Of a stretch of 64,000 bases of DNA, positions 8,538-16,744 are shown one piece after another; the stretch's first letter is position 1; each line of letters starts with the position of its first letter. This DNA comes from Bradyrhizobium algeriense (GTDB lineage Bacteria; Pseudomonadota; Alphaproteobacteria; Rhizobiales; Xanthobacteraceae). The position numbers and the translations under genes are program-made. Under the pieces are notes generated by a model. It was given only the letters and a program-made list of their open reading frames with translations, was not told where the DNA came from and did not search any database. The DNA lies in assembly GCF_003062295.1 (NCBI RefSeq), contig NZ_PYCN01000010.1, forward strand, positions 178,379 through 242,378, in the 5' to 3' direction.

Positions 8538-9155
8538 ATGGCTACCCTGCCCGCCAAACCCGACATGAAGGACCGGATTCTGGAAACCGCGGATAGGCTG
8601 TTCTATCTGCAGGGAATTCGCGCGGTCGGCGTCGACACCATCGCCGCCGAAATCGGCATCAGCAAGCGCACGCTCTACAATCATTTTCCGTCCAAGGACG
8701 CGTTGATCGCGGCCTATCTGGCGCGGCGCTTCGTGGCTCCGCGGCCTTCCGACAAGTCGCCGGTCGAGCAGATTCTCGGCACTTTCGATTCGCTGGAGCG
8801 ACGTTTTTCTGCGAAGGATTTTCGCGGCTGCCCCTTTGTCAATGCGGTTGCCGAACTCGGCGAAGACCGGTCGGTCCGCAAGGTTGCTGTTGCCTTCAAG
8901 GAAAGCCGCCGCCTCTGGTTTCGCGACCTGCTGGTGCAGCTCGGCGTCGCCGATCCAGACGCACTGGCGACGCAGCTCGCCTTGCTGGTCGACGGTTCGA
9001 TCGCGCAGGACCTCGTCCGCAACGATCCGGCGATGGCGCGGGCGGCAAAGGAAGCGGCGACGGTGCTGCTGAGGAATGCGGGGGTGAAGGTGGGTGGGAG
9101 TGGCTCCACGAACAAACGCGCGGCAAAGAAGCAGCAGGCAAGATCGGCTTCTTGA
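8538..9155 (+). CDS. TetR/AcrR family transcriptional regulator
   Basis: 205-residue one-component repressor. The N-terminal DNA-binding domain contains MKDRILETADRLFYLQGI and the recognition helix region AEIGISKRTLYNHFPSKD (about residues 43-60). The rest is the ligand domain, which has the FRGCPFVNAVAELG stretch common in a TetR subgroup that controls adjacent transporters or oxidoreductases. It is divergent from the MFS gene with a 24-bp palindrome between them, so autorepression and transporter control are likely. The C-terminus is Lys-rich. The inducer is unknown. Confidence 0.92.
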   Translation: MATLPAKPDMKDRILETADRLFYLQGIRAVGVDTIAAEIGISKRTLYNHFPSKDALIAAYLARRFVAPRPSDKSPVEQILGTFDSLERRFSAKDFRGCPFVNAVAELGEDRSVRKVAVAFKESRRLWFRDLLVQLGVADPDALATQLALLVDGSIAQDLVRNDPAMARAAKEAATVLLRNAGVKVGGSGSTNKRAAKKQQARSAS

Positions 9156-9163
9156 GGCCCGCT

Positions 9164-9292
9164 TCGCCGTCGTCCCTGCGAACGCAGGGACCCATACGCC
9201 GTGGCCTTTCAGTGAGGCGATGTGGTAGGTACCTTCCTAAGATAACAAGCGCCGGTGGCTATGGGTCCCTGCGTTCGCAGGGACGACGGCGA
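9164..9292. repeat. Inverted-repeat element with 33-bp perfect arms
   Basis: Arms 9164-9196 and 9260-9292 are perfectly complementary over 33 bases around a 63-base centre. Each arm also contains the smaller palindrome CCCTGCGAACGCAGGG. It fills the gap after the tetR stop codon and ends 45 bases before the next start. It is a non-coding dispersed-repeat type and carries no transposase. Confidence 0.88.
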
Positions 9293-9337
9293 GAGAGCCA
9301 CGCTTGCGCAAGAACAAGACGGCAAAGGGGAGCGACC

Positions 9338-10555
9338 ATGGAAGACCTGAAAGTGACCGCCAACGGTTACGACTTCAAACCGGCGCAGGCGGCGATGCAG
9401 CGCTATGTCGACAACAACCTGCTGTCAGGCATTTCCTGGGCGGTCATGGTCGGGCGCGACCTCGTCGACGTGAATTGCGTCGGATGGGCCGACAAGGAAG
9501 CGCAGACGCCGCTCCGCACCGACCACATCTTCCGCGTCTTTTCCAATACCAAGCTGGTCACTTCCTGCGCGGCGTTGCTGCTGTTCGAGGAAGGCAAGTT
9601 GAAGCTCGATGACCCCATCGAAAAATTTATTCCGCAGCTCGGAAATCGAAAGGTGCTGCGGCCGGGCGCAACGTCACTTGATGACGCGGAGCCGGCGAAG
9701 AGCTCGATCACCATCAGACAGCTCCTGAGCCATAGTTCGGGACTGAGCTACGGCTTTTTCGATCCGGGCACGACCATCTTCAAGGCCCTCAATGAGCGCG
9801 GCGTCCACGACCCGAGAACGACTCTGGCACAAATGGTGGACGTGCTGGCCGGCCTGCCGCTGATCTATCAACCGGGGACGTCCTGGGAATACTCGCTCGC
9901 CATCGACGTCGTGGCGCGGCTGATCGAAGTCATCAGCGGTCAACGCTTCGACGAATTCATCAAGGCGCGGATTCTCGATCCGCTCGGCATGGTCGACACC
10001 GGTTTCGCCGTGCCGGAAAAGGATCAGGGACGGCTGGTCGCCTATTACGCCGGCGCCGACCTGATGGAGCCGATGAAGCCGGGGCTTACCCGGACCGACA
10101 ACGCGCCGTTCCCCGGCGCCTATCTGCGTCCCATTGCAAGGCTCAACGGCGGCGGCGGCCTGGTCTCAACGATGCCTGATATGGTCGCGCTGATCCGAAG
10201 CCTGCTGCCCGGCGGCAAAACCCTGCTCAAGCCGGAGACGATTGCGCAGATGATGACCAACCAACTGCCGGACGGCCAGTGGATCCGCTTTGCCATGATG
10301 GGCGAACAGCCCGGCAAGGCACACGGCCTCGCCGGCGGGTTGATCCTGAAGCCCTCGGCGTTCGATCATCCCGACGCGTCAGGCGAATTCTATTGGGGCG
10401 GCGTGGCCGGCACCCAATGGTGGATTTCGCCGAAGCGCAACATGGCCGGCGTGATGATGGCGCAGCGCCAGATGGCGTTCGTCCATCCGTTCTCGTTCGA
10501 GTTCAAGCGGCTGGCGTATGAGGCGGTGAAGCAAGGCGCCGAGGTTGTTGCCTGA
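9338..10555 (+). CDS. Serine hydrolase, class C beta-lactamase/esterase fold
   Basis: 405-residue protein of the beta-lactamase (PF00144) family, which includes family VIII esterases and DD-peptidases. The catalytic SxxK is SNTK within RVFSNTKLVTS. The second motif is YSLA in SWEYSLAIDVV, where class C beta-lactamases have YxN. GMVDTGF and a C-terminal GGVAGTQWW also fit. No signal peptide is seen, which favours a cytoplasmic esterase over a beta-lactamase. The ATG at 9338 was chosen because GGGGAG lies just upstream, whereas the frame further upstream runs into the inverted repeat. Confidence 0.88.
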   Translation: MEDLKVTANGYDFKPAQAAMQRYVDNNLLSGISWAVMVGRDLVDVNCVGWADKEAQTPLRTDHIFRVFSNTKLVTSCAALLLFEEGKLKLDDPIEKFIPQLGNRKVLRPGATSLDDAEPAKSSITIRQLLSHSSGLSYGFFDPGTTIFKALNERGVHDPRTTLAQMVDVLAGLPLIYQPGTSWEYSLAIDVVARLIEVISGQRFDEFIKARILDPLGMVDTGFAVPEKDQGRLVAYYAGADLMEPMKPGLTRTDNAPFPGAYLRPIARLNGGGGLVSTMPDMVALIRSLLPGGKTLLKPETIAQMMTNQLPDGQWIRFAMMGEQPGKAHGLAGGLILKPSAFDHPDASGEFYWGGVAGTQWWISPKRNMAGVMMAQRQMAFVHPFSFEFKRLAYEAVKQGAEVVA

Positions 10556-10587
10556 GGCGATCACCTATGCCTCGTCGTCCCTGCCTG

Positions 10588-10603
10588 GTGCGCAATTGCG
10601 CAC
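10588..10603. repeat. 16-bp perfect palindrome
   Basis: GTGCGCAATTGCGCAC, which abuts the left edge of the MITE-like element. It may belong to another repeat family that the element interrupted. Confidence 0.6.
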
Positions 10604-10751
10604 TAGGGTCTGTTGATATTCAGGTGAGGTCGGCCTGCAAATGGCGGCTTTCTGCGCTTCCAGTGCTCCCGTACCAAAAGGTACGCTCCGCTCCGGTTCT
10701 CGAAAGCCACCATTTTCGGCTCGCCCTGACCTGAATATCAACAGACCCTAG
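10603..10751. mobile_element. MITE-like element, non-autonomous
   Basis: About 141 bases with perfect 22-base terminal inverted repeats (10604-10625 and 10729-10750, TAGGGTCTGTTGATATTCAG at the tip). CTAG flanks it on both sides (10603-10606 and 10748-10751), which could be a target duplication. The interior is also roughly self-complementary, so the whole element folds into one long imperfect hairpin. No coding capacity was found, so it would depend on a transposase elsewhere. Confidence 0.78.
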
Positions 10752-10814
10752 CGCCGGCAATCTTCTCATGTTTCTCAGCAACCAGGACATCGTCGATCTG
10801 GTCGGCTGGCGCCG

Positions 10815-10979
10815 GAGGATTTCGGGTGCTTCGGCAGCGTCGGCAAGTCGGCGATGTTTTTCCTTGGCGCCGGCGAGAGCCATCCGAGCCTGCACAATCC
10901 CGACTACGATTTTCCCGACGACCTGATCGCGGTCGGGGCGAGAGTGTTCATGCGCACGGCGCGGGACCTGCTGGGCTAG
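10815..10979 (+). pseudogene. C-terminal remnant of an M20-family amidohydrolase/peptidase
   Basis: The frame ending at TAG 10977-10979 reads EDFG, FFLGAGE, LHNPDYDFPDD and ends MRTARDLLG. These are hallmarks of the C-terminus of M20 metallopeptidases and amidohydrolases: the EDF metal-ligand region, the FLGAGE strand, and the HNPxYDFPD segment. Only about 54 residues remain and there is no start or N-terminal part. The MITE-like element lies 64 bases upstream, so a gene was probably truncated by deletion or insertion here. Confidence 0.75.
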
Positions 10980-11000
10980 GGTGCCCGCCGGTGCGGAGCT

Positions 11001-11462
11001 CTATGCCGTTGCGAAACCGGCGACGACGACAAAGCCCAGCACCAGGAACACGAACAGGTCGGAGAGCATCGCCATGTTTTCCTTGTTCGTGCGGGTCGTG
11101 TTGAGCGCGTGCCCGACGCCGGCCAGTCCGTAGAACAGGCCGGTGCAGAGCGCAGCCGGCACGATCCAGGCCGGGAAGAAGATCGAGAGCACCGACATCG
11201 CGCCCATCGAGACGTTGGCGAAGCCGAGTTCGGACACGATCTTGAACGCTTCCTCGTCCTGGATCTTGAAGATTGTCTGCGCGGTGAAGGCCGGCCGTAC
11301 GATCTGCGAAAGGCCGGCGGTAAGCAGCCGCAGTCCGCCCGTCCAGAACACGAACCACTTGCCGATGATATGGACGAGATCGGTGGCGCCGGCGGCGAAC
11401 TCGATCAGGATCGAGCCGATCGGCAGGACCAGCATGAAGGCAACGATCACGATCAAGTACAT
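11001..11462 (-). CDS. Small membrane protein, DUF6790-like
   Basis: 153 residues with about four hydrophobic segments (near 2-24, 37-58, 89-115 and 132-152). The start MYLIVIVAFMLVLPIGSILIE was chosen because the upstream frame is the shadow of pleD. I associate this layout with the DUF6790 family, from memory and unverified. It lies 31 bases downstream of pleD on the same strand and could be the last gene of the divK-pleD unit. Function unknown. Confidence 0.7.
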   Translation of the reverse strand: MYLIVIVAFMLVLPIGSILIEFAAGATDLVHIIGKWFVFWTGGLRLLTAGLSQIVRPAFTAQTIFKIQDEEAFKIVSELGFANVSMGAMSVLSIFFPAWIVPAALCTGLFYGLAGVGHALNTTRTNKENMAMLSDLFVFLVLGFVVVAGFATA

Positions 11463-11493
11463 GGATTGGTCCCGGCCTATGCAGGGACGACGG

Positions 11494-12867
11494 CTAAGCC
11501 GCCGTCGAAACCACCCTGTTCCGCCCGTCGTGCTTCGCCTGATACAGCGCCATGTCGGCGCGCTTGAGCACGTCGGCGACCGGCTCGCCCTTGTGGTCCA
11601 GCGTCGCCAGTCCGATTGAAATCGTGACGTCGATGCGCTTGGTGCCCTTGTTGACCGCAAAGGTTTCGCCGGCGATCGAGCGGCGCAGGCGCTCGGCGAC
11701 CATGCCGGCGACGGTCAAGTCGGTTTCCGGCATCACGATCACGAACTCCTCGCCGCCATAGCGGCAGGCGAGATCGATGCCGCGGATCGATTTTCGGATG
11801 CGCACCGCGAATTCGCGCAGCACGTCGTCGCCGGCGTCGTGGCCATAAGTGTCGTTGATGGATTTGAAGAAGTCGATGTCGAGGATCATCAGCGCGAGCG
11901 GCTTGCCGCGGCTCGAGGCCTGCTCGGCCAGCGTCGCCAGATGAGTTTCCATATAGCGGCGGTTATGCAGGCCGGTCAGCGCGTCGGTGATCGCCATTTC
12001 GATCGAGTTCTGCACGTTGTCGCGCAGATGGTCGGTATAGCGCCGCTTGCGGATCTGGGTGCGCGCCCGCGCCAGCAATTCGTTCTTGTCGACGGGACGC
12101 AGGAGATAATCGTTGACGCCGATTTCGAGCCCGCGCAGCAGCCGCGCATTGTTGTCGGCATCGGAGATGGCGAGGATCGGCAACTGGCGGGTGCGCTCCA
12201 GCGAGCGCGCCTGGCTGCACAGCCGCAGGCCATCGTAATTTTCAAGGCCGAGCGAAACGATCAGCAAATCGTAATTACCCTCGGCGGCGTGAAACAGCGC
12301 TTCCGCCGGATTGATTTCGACGTCGACGGTGTGCTCGGCAGAAAGGATCGGCGCCAGCCGCTCGTAGGACGATGGCCGGTCGTCGACAAGCAGGATCCGC
12401 CCGCCGACGCCCTTGTCGGCGATCGCGCTACGCTCGGGCGCCTCCATGCCGATCTCGAGCGAGGTGATGGCGCGCATCCGCAGCTCATCGGTCATCATCT
12501 TCAGCCGCGTCAGCGACCGGACGCGCGCGATCAGGACGATGTCGGACACCGGCTTGGTGAGAAAATCGTCGGCGCCGGCTTCCAGCCCGCGGACGCGATC
12601 GGACGGACTGTCCAGCGCGGTGACGATCACGACGGGAATGTAATGGGTGGCCGGGTTCGACTTCAGCCGGCGGCAGACCTCAAAACCGTCCATGTCGGGC
12701 ATCATGACGTCGAGCAGGATGATGTCGCATTCGGAACGCGAACAGAGATCGAGCGCCTCGGCACCATTGGATGCCGTCAACACGTCGAAATATTCGGCCG
12801 ACAGACGGGCTTCCAGCAACTTGACGTTCGCTGGGACGTCATCGACGACGAGGATACGCGCAGACAT
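11494..12867 (-). CDS. pleD: Response regulator diguanylate cyclase PleD
   Basis: Makes c-di-GMP from GTP when phosphorylated and in Caulobacter drives the swarmer-to-stalked transition. Its 457 residues match PleD: receiver domain 1 with phosphoacceptor D53 (LLDVMMPDMDG), a degenerate receiver domain 2 starting near RILLVDD in which a serine replaces the phosphoacceptor (LIVSLGLENYDG), and a GGDEF domain with GGEEF at 371-375. RGID five residues before GGEEF is an inhibitory I-site, so product feedback should be intact. It lies 18 bases behind divK on the same strand, the conserved divK-pleD order. Confidence 0.96.
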   Translation of the reverse strand: MSARILVVDDVPANVKLLEARLSAEYFDVLTASNGAEALDLCSRSECDIILLDVMMPDMDGFEVCRRLKSNPATHYIPVVIVTALDSPSDRVRGLEAGADDFLTKPVSDIVLIARVRSLTRLKMMTDELRMRAITSLEIGMEAPERSAIADKGVGGRILLVDDRPSSYERLAPILSAEHTVDVEINPAEALFHAAEGNYDLLIVSLGLENYDGLRLCSQARSLERTRQLPILAISDADNNARLLRGLEIGVNDYLLRPVDKNELLARARTQIRKRRYTDHLRDNVQNSIEMAITDALTGLHNRRYMETHLATLAEQASSRGKPLALMILDIDFFKSINDTYGHDAGDDVLREFAVRIRKSIRGIDLACRYGGEEFVIVMPETDLTVAGMVAERLRRSIAGETFAVNKGTKRIDVTISIGLATLDHKGEPVADVLKRADMALYQAKHDGRNRVVSTAA

Positions 12868-12885
12868 CGAAACTCACTCCTACCC

Positions 12886-13251
12886 CTACCCGATAAAACG
12901 CCGCACGGTTTCGATAAACTTGCCGACGGAAATTGGCTTGGACAAATACGCCTCGCAGCCGCCCTCGCGGATGCGCTCTTCGTCGCCCTTCATCGCGAAT
13001 GCCGTGACGGCGACCACCGGAATGGCGCGCAACTCCGGATCGTCCTTGATCCAGCGCGTCACTTCGAGGCCGGACACTTGGGGGAGCTGGATATCCATCA
13101 GGATCAGGTCGGGGCGCAGCTTGCGGACGAGATCGAGCGCCTCGAAACCGTTGCTGGTGCCCGAAGTCTGATAGCCGTGCGCTTCCAACAGGTCGCGAAA
13201 GAGCTTCATGTTGAGCTCGTTATCCTCCACGATCAGGACGGTTTTTGCCAT
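12886..13251 (-). CDS. divK: Single-domain response regulator DivK
   Basis: 121-residue stand-alone receiver domain. Acidic residues E9/D10 and the phosphoacceptor D53 (LILMDIQLPQVSG) are present, with the conserved Thr in VVAVTAF and Lys in YLSKPIS. DivK is the cytoplasmic switch between the PleC phosphatase and DivJ kinase and acts through DivL and CckA on CtrA. The high identity to Caulobacter DivK (for example NGFEALDLVR) and linkage to pleD make this a firm call. Confidence 0.96.
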   Translation of the reverse strand: MAKTVLIVEDNELNMKLFRDLLEAHGYQTSGTSNGFEALDLVRKLRPDLILMDIQLPQVSGLEVTRWIKDDPELRAIPVVAVTAFAMKGDEERIREGGCEAYLSKPISVGKFIETVRRFIG

Positions 13252-13480
13252 CCCGTCCTCCCCTCGTCCCAGGAAACAGATCCGGCCTTTCAGTACGATC
13301 CTGTACTGCCGCCGGGCTGTCGAAAAGTGAATTCAACTAGCGTCAGATTTCGCTCTAAGCCGTTAAATCGATGCCCTACTTTTGCGGTGTGGTTTCCACT
13401 TGCTTGAACACACTGCGCAGACTCGGGCATGATGGTTCCAAACTAGACACCATAAGTTAACGGAAAGGCAAACCCATCTG

Positions 13481-13780
13481 TTGAAAAAGCCTGTTCACAA
13501 CCCTCGCGAAGTGGCTGAAATCGTTGCAGTTCAGGCGCTGAGTTTTATTGCTGGCGATCCTGAAAGGCTAGGCCTTTTCCTGGCCGAAAGCGGCATCGGT
13601 CCGGAGACGCTGCGCACGGCTGCTGCCGACCCGCAATTTCTGGCCTCGGTGCTGGATTTTGTGATGCGGGATGATGCAACCGTGAAAGCGTTTGCGAGCG
13701 CCTCGCAACTGCACCCGACCAATATCGCCGCCGCCCGCCAAGTGCTCGGCGACCCGCATTGGGAGCGCGACGTGCCGTGA
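13481..13780 (+). CDS. DUF3572 family protein
   Basis: 99-residue cytoplasmic protein with the DUF3572 pattern: EVAEIVAVQALSFIAGDPERLGLFLAESGI near the N-terminus and VLDFVMRDDATVKAFA. It is predicted mostly helical with no catalytic motif. The start is a TTG at 13481, supported by GGAAAGG upstream and the lack of an ATG or GTG at a usable place. The TGA stop overlaps the dinB start as GTGA, so DUF3572 and dinB are very probably translationally coupled. The function is unknown; linkage to a translesion polymerase is the only clue. Confidence 0.85.
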   Translation: MKKPVHNPREVAEIVAVQALSFIAGDPERLGLFLAESGIGPETLRTAAADPQFLASVLDFVMRDDATVKAFASASQLHPTNIAAARQVLGDPHWERDVP

Positions 13781-15084
13781 CCGCGCCCGCGCCAGCCTTG
13801 GATGGTCCGCGCGCGTTCTGCCGGGATTGCCTCGGCGACCTCGATATCAAGGCCAGACGGTGTGGCGAATGCGGTTCCCCCCGTCTGGTCCGCCACCATG
13901 CCCTGCCCTCGCTGACGCTGGCGCATGTCGATTGCGACGCGTTCTACGCTACCGTCGAGAAGCGCGACAATCCGGAGCTTGCCGACAAGCCCGTGATCAT
14001 CGGCGGCGGCAAGCGCGGCGTGGTGTCGGCCGCCTGCTACGTCTCGCGAACCTATGGCGTGCGCTCGGCGATGCCGATGTTCAAGGCCCTGGCGCTGTGC
14101 CCCCAGGCTGCCGTAATCCCGCCCGACATGGCCAAATACGTCCGCGTCGGCCGCGAGGTGCGCCACGCCATGCAGACGCTGACGCCGCTGGTGGAACCGC
14201 TGTCGATCGACGAGGCGTTTCTCGATCTTTCCGGCACGCAGCGCGTTCACGGCATGATTCCGGCAAAAGTGCTCGCGCGCTTTGCCCGCGACGTCGAGCG
14301 CGACATCGGGATCACGGTGTCCGTCGGCCTGTCTTGCAACAAGTTTTTGGCCAAGATCGCCTCCGATCTCGACAAGCCGCGCGGCTTTGCCGCCCTCGAC
14401 CAGATCGAGGCCCGCGAAATGCTGGCGGACAAGCCGGTCGGCTTCATCTATGGCGTCGGCCCCGCGACCCAGGAGAAGCTGGTGCAGCGAGGCTTTCGCA
14501 CCATTGCGGACCTGCAGCGCGCCGACGAGGTCGAGCTGATGAAGCAGTTCGGCGGCGAAGGCCGCAGGCTGTGGCGGCTGGCGCGCGGCATCGACGACCG
14601 CAGCGTGGTGGCGGACCGCGGCGCCAAGACGATTTCCAACGAGACCACGTTCGAGAGCGACATCAAGGATTTTGCAACGCTGGAAAAAGTACTGTGGCGG
14701 CTGTCCGAAAAAGTGTCGTCGCGGCTGAAGAGCAGCGATCTGTCAGGCCTCACCATTACCTTGAAACTAAAGACCGCGGATTTCAGGCAGCGCACCCGCT
14801 CGCAATCGATTCACGCACCGACGCAGCTCGCCGCGAAGATTTTTGCGGTGTCGCGCGAAATGCTGGCGAAGGAGATCGACGGCACGGCTTTTCGCCTGAT
14901 CGGCACCGGCGTCAGCGCGCTGCGCGACGGATCGCAGGCCGACGACACCGACATGCTCGACCGCCGCTCGGCCCATGCCGAGCGCGCGATGGATGATTTG
15001 CGCAAGAAGTTCGGCAATGCCGCTGTCATCAGGGGCATTGCGTATAAAGGGCCGGCGAAGGAGGACGACGAGGAGGAAGAGTAG
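13777..15084 (+). CDS. dinB: DNA polymerase IV (Y family) with N-terminal zinc ribbon
   Basis: Error-prone translesion polymerase, 435 residues. The palm motifs are present: LAHVDCDAFYATVEK with the first metal-binding Asp, and LSIDEAFLDLS with the second Asp-Glu pair. Fingers, thumb with helix-hairpin-helix (YGVGPATQEKL) and little-finger domain follow. An extra N-terminal segment of about 35 residues has two cysteine pairs (CRDC and CGEC) that look like a zinc ribbon, an addition seen in some rhizobial DinB proteins. The GTG at 13777, overlapping the DUF3572 stop, is preferred to a TTG six codons upstream. The C-terminus ends in an acidic Glu-rich run. Confidence 0.94.
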   Translation: MTAPAPALDGPRAFCRDCLGDLDIKARRCGECGSPRLVRHHALPSLTLAHVDCDAFYATVEKRDNPELADKPVIIGGGKRGVVSAACYVSRTYGVRSAMPMFKALALCPQAAVIPPDMAKYVRVGREVRHAMQTLTPLVEPLSIDEAFLDLSGTQRVHGMIPAKVLARFARDVERDIGITVSVGLSCNKFLAKIASDLDKPRGFAALDQIEAREMLADKPVGFIYGVGPATQEKLVQRGFRTIADLQRADEVELMKQFGGEGRRLWRLARGIDDRSVVADRGAKTISNETTFESDIKDFATLEKVLWRLSEKVSSRLKSSDLSGLTITLKLKTADFRQRTRSQSIHAPTQLAAKIFAVSREMLAKEIDGTAFRLIGTGVSALRDGSQADDTDMLDRRSAHAERAMDDLRKKFGNAAVIRGIAYKGPAKEDDEEEE

Positions 15085-15114
15085 CACCGACCTCTCCCCG
15101 TCATGACGGAGTGG

Positions 15115-15516
15115 TCAACCGACGACGGCCACGGCCTCAATCTCGATCAGCCATTCAGGGGCCGCAAGCGCCGTTACACCGACGAGCGTGCTCGCCGGCG
15201 GCTCCATGCCTTCAAAGAACGCTGAGCGCGCCTTGCCGATGATGGGACGGAGTTCCGGCTTGTAACCGACGACGAAGGTAGTGATCTTCACGATATCGGC
15301 ATAACCCGCACCGGCGGCTTTCAGCGCCAGGCCAATATTGTGCATCACTTGCGTCGTCTGTGCGGCCAGATCACCCTCGCCGACGACTCGTCCCTCGTCG
15401 TCGGTGGCCACCTGTCCCGCGATATAGATCGTGCGCGCCCCTGACGCCACGACGACGTGGGAGTAAGCCGGATTGTGGTGAAGGCCGCTTGGCCGAAGAT
15501 GTTCGAGCTTGCTCAT
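15115..15516 (-). CDS. RidA/YjgF family protein
   Basis: 133 residues of the Rid superfamily, whose members hydrolyse reactive enamine/imine intermediates of amino-acid metabolism. The N-terminus MSKLEHLRPSGLHHNPAYSH, the central IYIAGQVATDDEGRVVG and the C-terminal PASTLVGVTALAAPEWLIEIEAVAVV fit the fold. The conserved Arg of true RidA (near residue 105) is replaced by STLVG, so it may belong to an Rid4-7-type subgroup with other activity. ATG 15516 is preceded by GGGAGG. Monocistronic or grouped with the GYD gene on the same strand. Confidence 0.87.
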   Translation of the reverse strand: MSKLEHLRPSGLHHNPAYSHVVVASGARTIYIAGQVATDDEGRVVGEGDLAAQTTQVMHNIGLALKAAGAGYADIVKITTFVVGYKPELRPIIGKARSAFFEGMEPPASTLVGVTALAAPEWLIEIEAVAVVG

Positions 15517-15660
15517 GTTTGTACCTCCCCGACGTGCATGGTTGGGCCGAAGCCTATCCGGGTCCGGCGCGCTCGACCAGACTGATCCGCGCAAGGGTGC
15601 TCAGCACGCAGTGCCGGACGGCCAGGCGGCGGCTTGAAGGGATGAACTGCGGAGCCGCCG

Positions 15661-15954
15661 TCAGAGCATCTTGTCGACAACCTTGGTCATGTCCGCCGCC
15701 GAGAAGGCACGCAGCGACTCGGTGCGAACATTGCCCAGGGCGCCAAGACTCAAGCTAAGCGTCATGGCGGAAAATTCATCCGGCGCTTCGAGGACTGTCA
15801 CAACATCATATCGTCCCTGCGTCCAGAACAACTCCTTTACGGTGATCCCGAAGGTCTCGGCCATTTTTTTGAAAGCCTCGGCCCGCTTCGGTGACTCCTT
15901 GGCGGCGCGGATTCCCTGGTCGGTGAAGTTGCCAAGCACGACATAAGTTGCCAT
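15661..15954 (-). CDS. GYD domain protein
   Basis: 97-residue protein with the GYD-domain signature: an N-terminal ATYVVLGNFTDQGIRAAKES, KELFWTQGRYDVVTVLEAPD in the centre, and a C-terminal VRTESLRAFSAADMTKVVDK. It is a small ferredoxin-like fold resembling the dimeric alpha/beta-barrel proteins. No enzymatic role is established. It lies between the RidA and slipin genes on the same strand. Confidence 0.88.
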   Translation of the reverse strand: MATYVVLGNFTDQGIRAAKESPKRAEAFKKMAETFGITVKELFWTQGRYDVVTVLEAPDEFSAMTLSLSLGALGNVRTESLRAFSAADMTKVVDKML

Positions 15955-15979
15955 CGTGGCTCTCCCTGGTTGTCGAAAT

Positions 15980-16744
15980 TTACGTTGCTTCGTTCCGGCG
16001 TCCGGTCAGATGGCCGAGCAAATCCATCGGCAGCGGAAAGACCACGGTCGATGATCGCTCGCCGGCAATGTCGTGCAGCGCCGCGAAGTAGCGCAACTGC
16101 ATCGCCTGCGGCTCCCGCGCAAGCGTTCGGCCGGCCTCGACGAGCTTCTCGGCGGCCTGCTGCTCGCCCATCGCATTGATCACTTTGGCGCGTCGCAACC
16201 GCTCCGCCTCGGCCTGCTTGGCAATCGCGCGCACCATGGTTTCATTGAGATCGATATCCTTGATCTCGATGGTGGTAACCTTGATACCCCAGACGTCGGT
16301 CTGCTGATCGAGAATTTCCTGAATGTCGGAATTAAGCCTGTCCCGCTCGGCGAGCATCTCGTCCAGCTCGTGCTTGCCGAGCACCGAGCGCAGCGTAGTC
16401 TGGGCCAGTTGGCTGGTAGCGGCCATGAAATCGCCGACCTTGATGATGGCGCGCTCGGGATCGACGATACGGAAGTAGAGAACGGCGTTGACCTTGACCG
16501 GGACGTTGTCGCGCGAAATCACGTCCTGCGGCGGCACGACCTGCACCATCACCCTGAGATCGGCCTTCACCATCTGCTGCACGACCGGAATCAGGATGAT
16601 GAGTCCCGGACCCTTCACCCCGGTGAAGCGGCCGAGCGTGAAGATGACGCCGCGCTCGTATTCCCGCAGGATACGAATGGCGGAGGCTAGAAATAGGATT
16701 ACGATCACCGCAAGCGATGCATAGGTCAGATATTCAAGCATCAT
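15980..16744 (-). CDS. Slipin/stomatin-like SPFH protein
   Basis: 254-residue membrane scaffold of the stomatin-prohibitin group. One hydrophobic N-terminal segment (about residues 3-25) is followed by REYERGVIFTLGRF and the SPFH core with VQVVPPQDVISRDNVPVKVNAV and a helical region rich in Ala/Glu/Arg (EAERLRRAKVINAMGEQQAAEKL). Slipins pair with NfeD proteases, and this gene overlaps the 3' end of the upstream nfeD-like gene by 11 bases, so the two are translationally coupled and likely act together in membrane quality control. Confidence 0.93.
   Translation of the reverse strand: MMLEYLTYASLAVIVILFLASAIRILREYERGVIFTLGRFTGVKGPGLIILIPVVQQMVKADLRVMVQVVPPQDVISRDNVPVKVNAVLYFRIVDPERAIIKVGDFMAATSQLAQTTLRSVLGKHELDEMLAERDRLNSDIQEILDQQTDVWGIKVTTIEIKDIDLNETMVRAIAKQAEAERLRRAKVINAMGEQQAAEKLVEAGRTLAREPQAMQLRYFAALHDIAGERSSTVVFPLPMDLLGHLTGRRNEAT

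Noticed and set aside
9152..9337. N-terminal extension of the serine hydrolase into the inverted repeat
   Set aside because: The extra 62 codons are repeat sequence; GGGGAG precedes the ATG at 9338.
10826..11104. Open frame overlapping the M20 remnant
   Set aside because: Composition and lack of motifs mark it as a shadow; the M20 frame carries the recognisable motifs.
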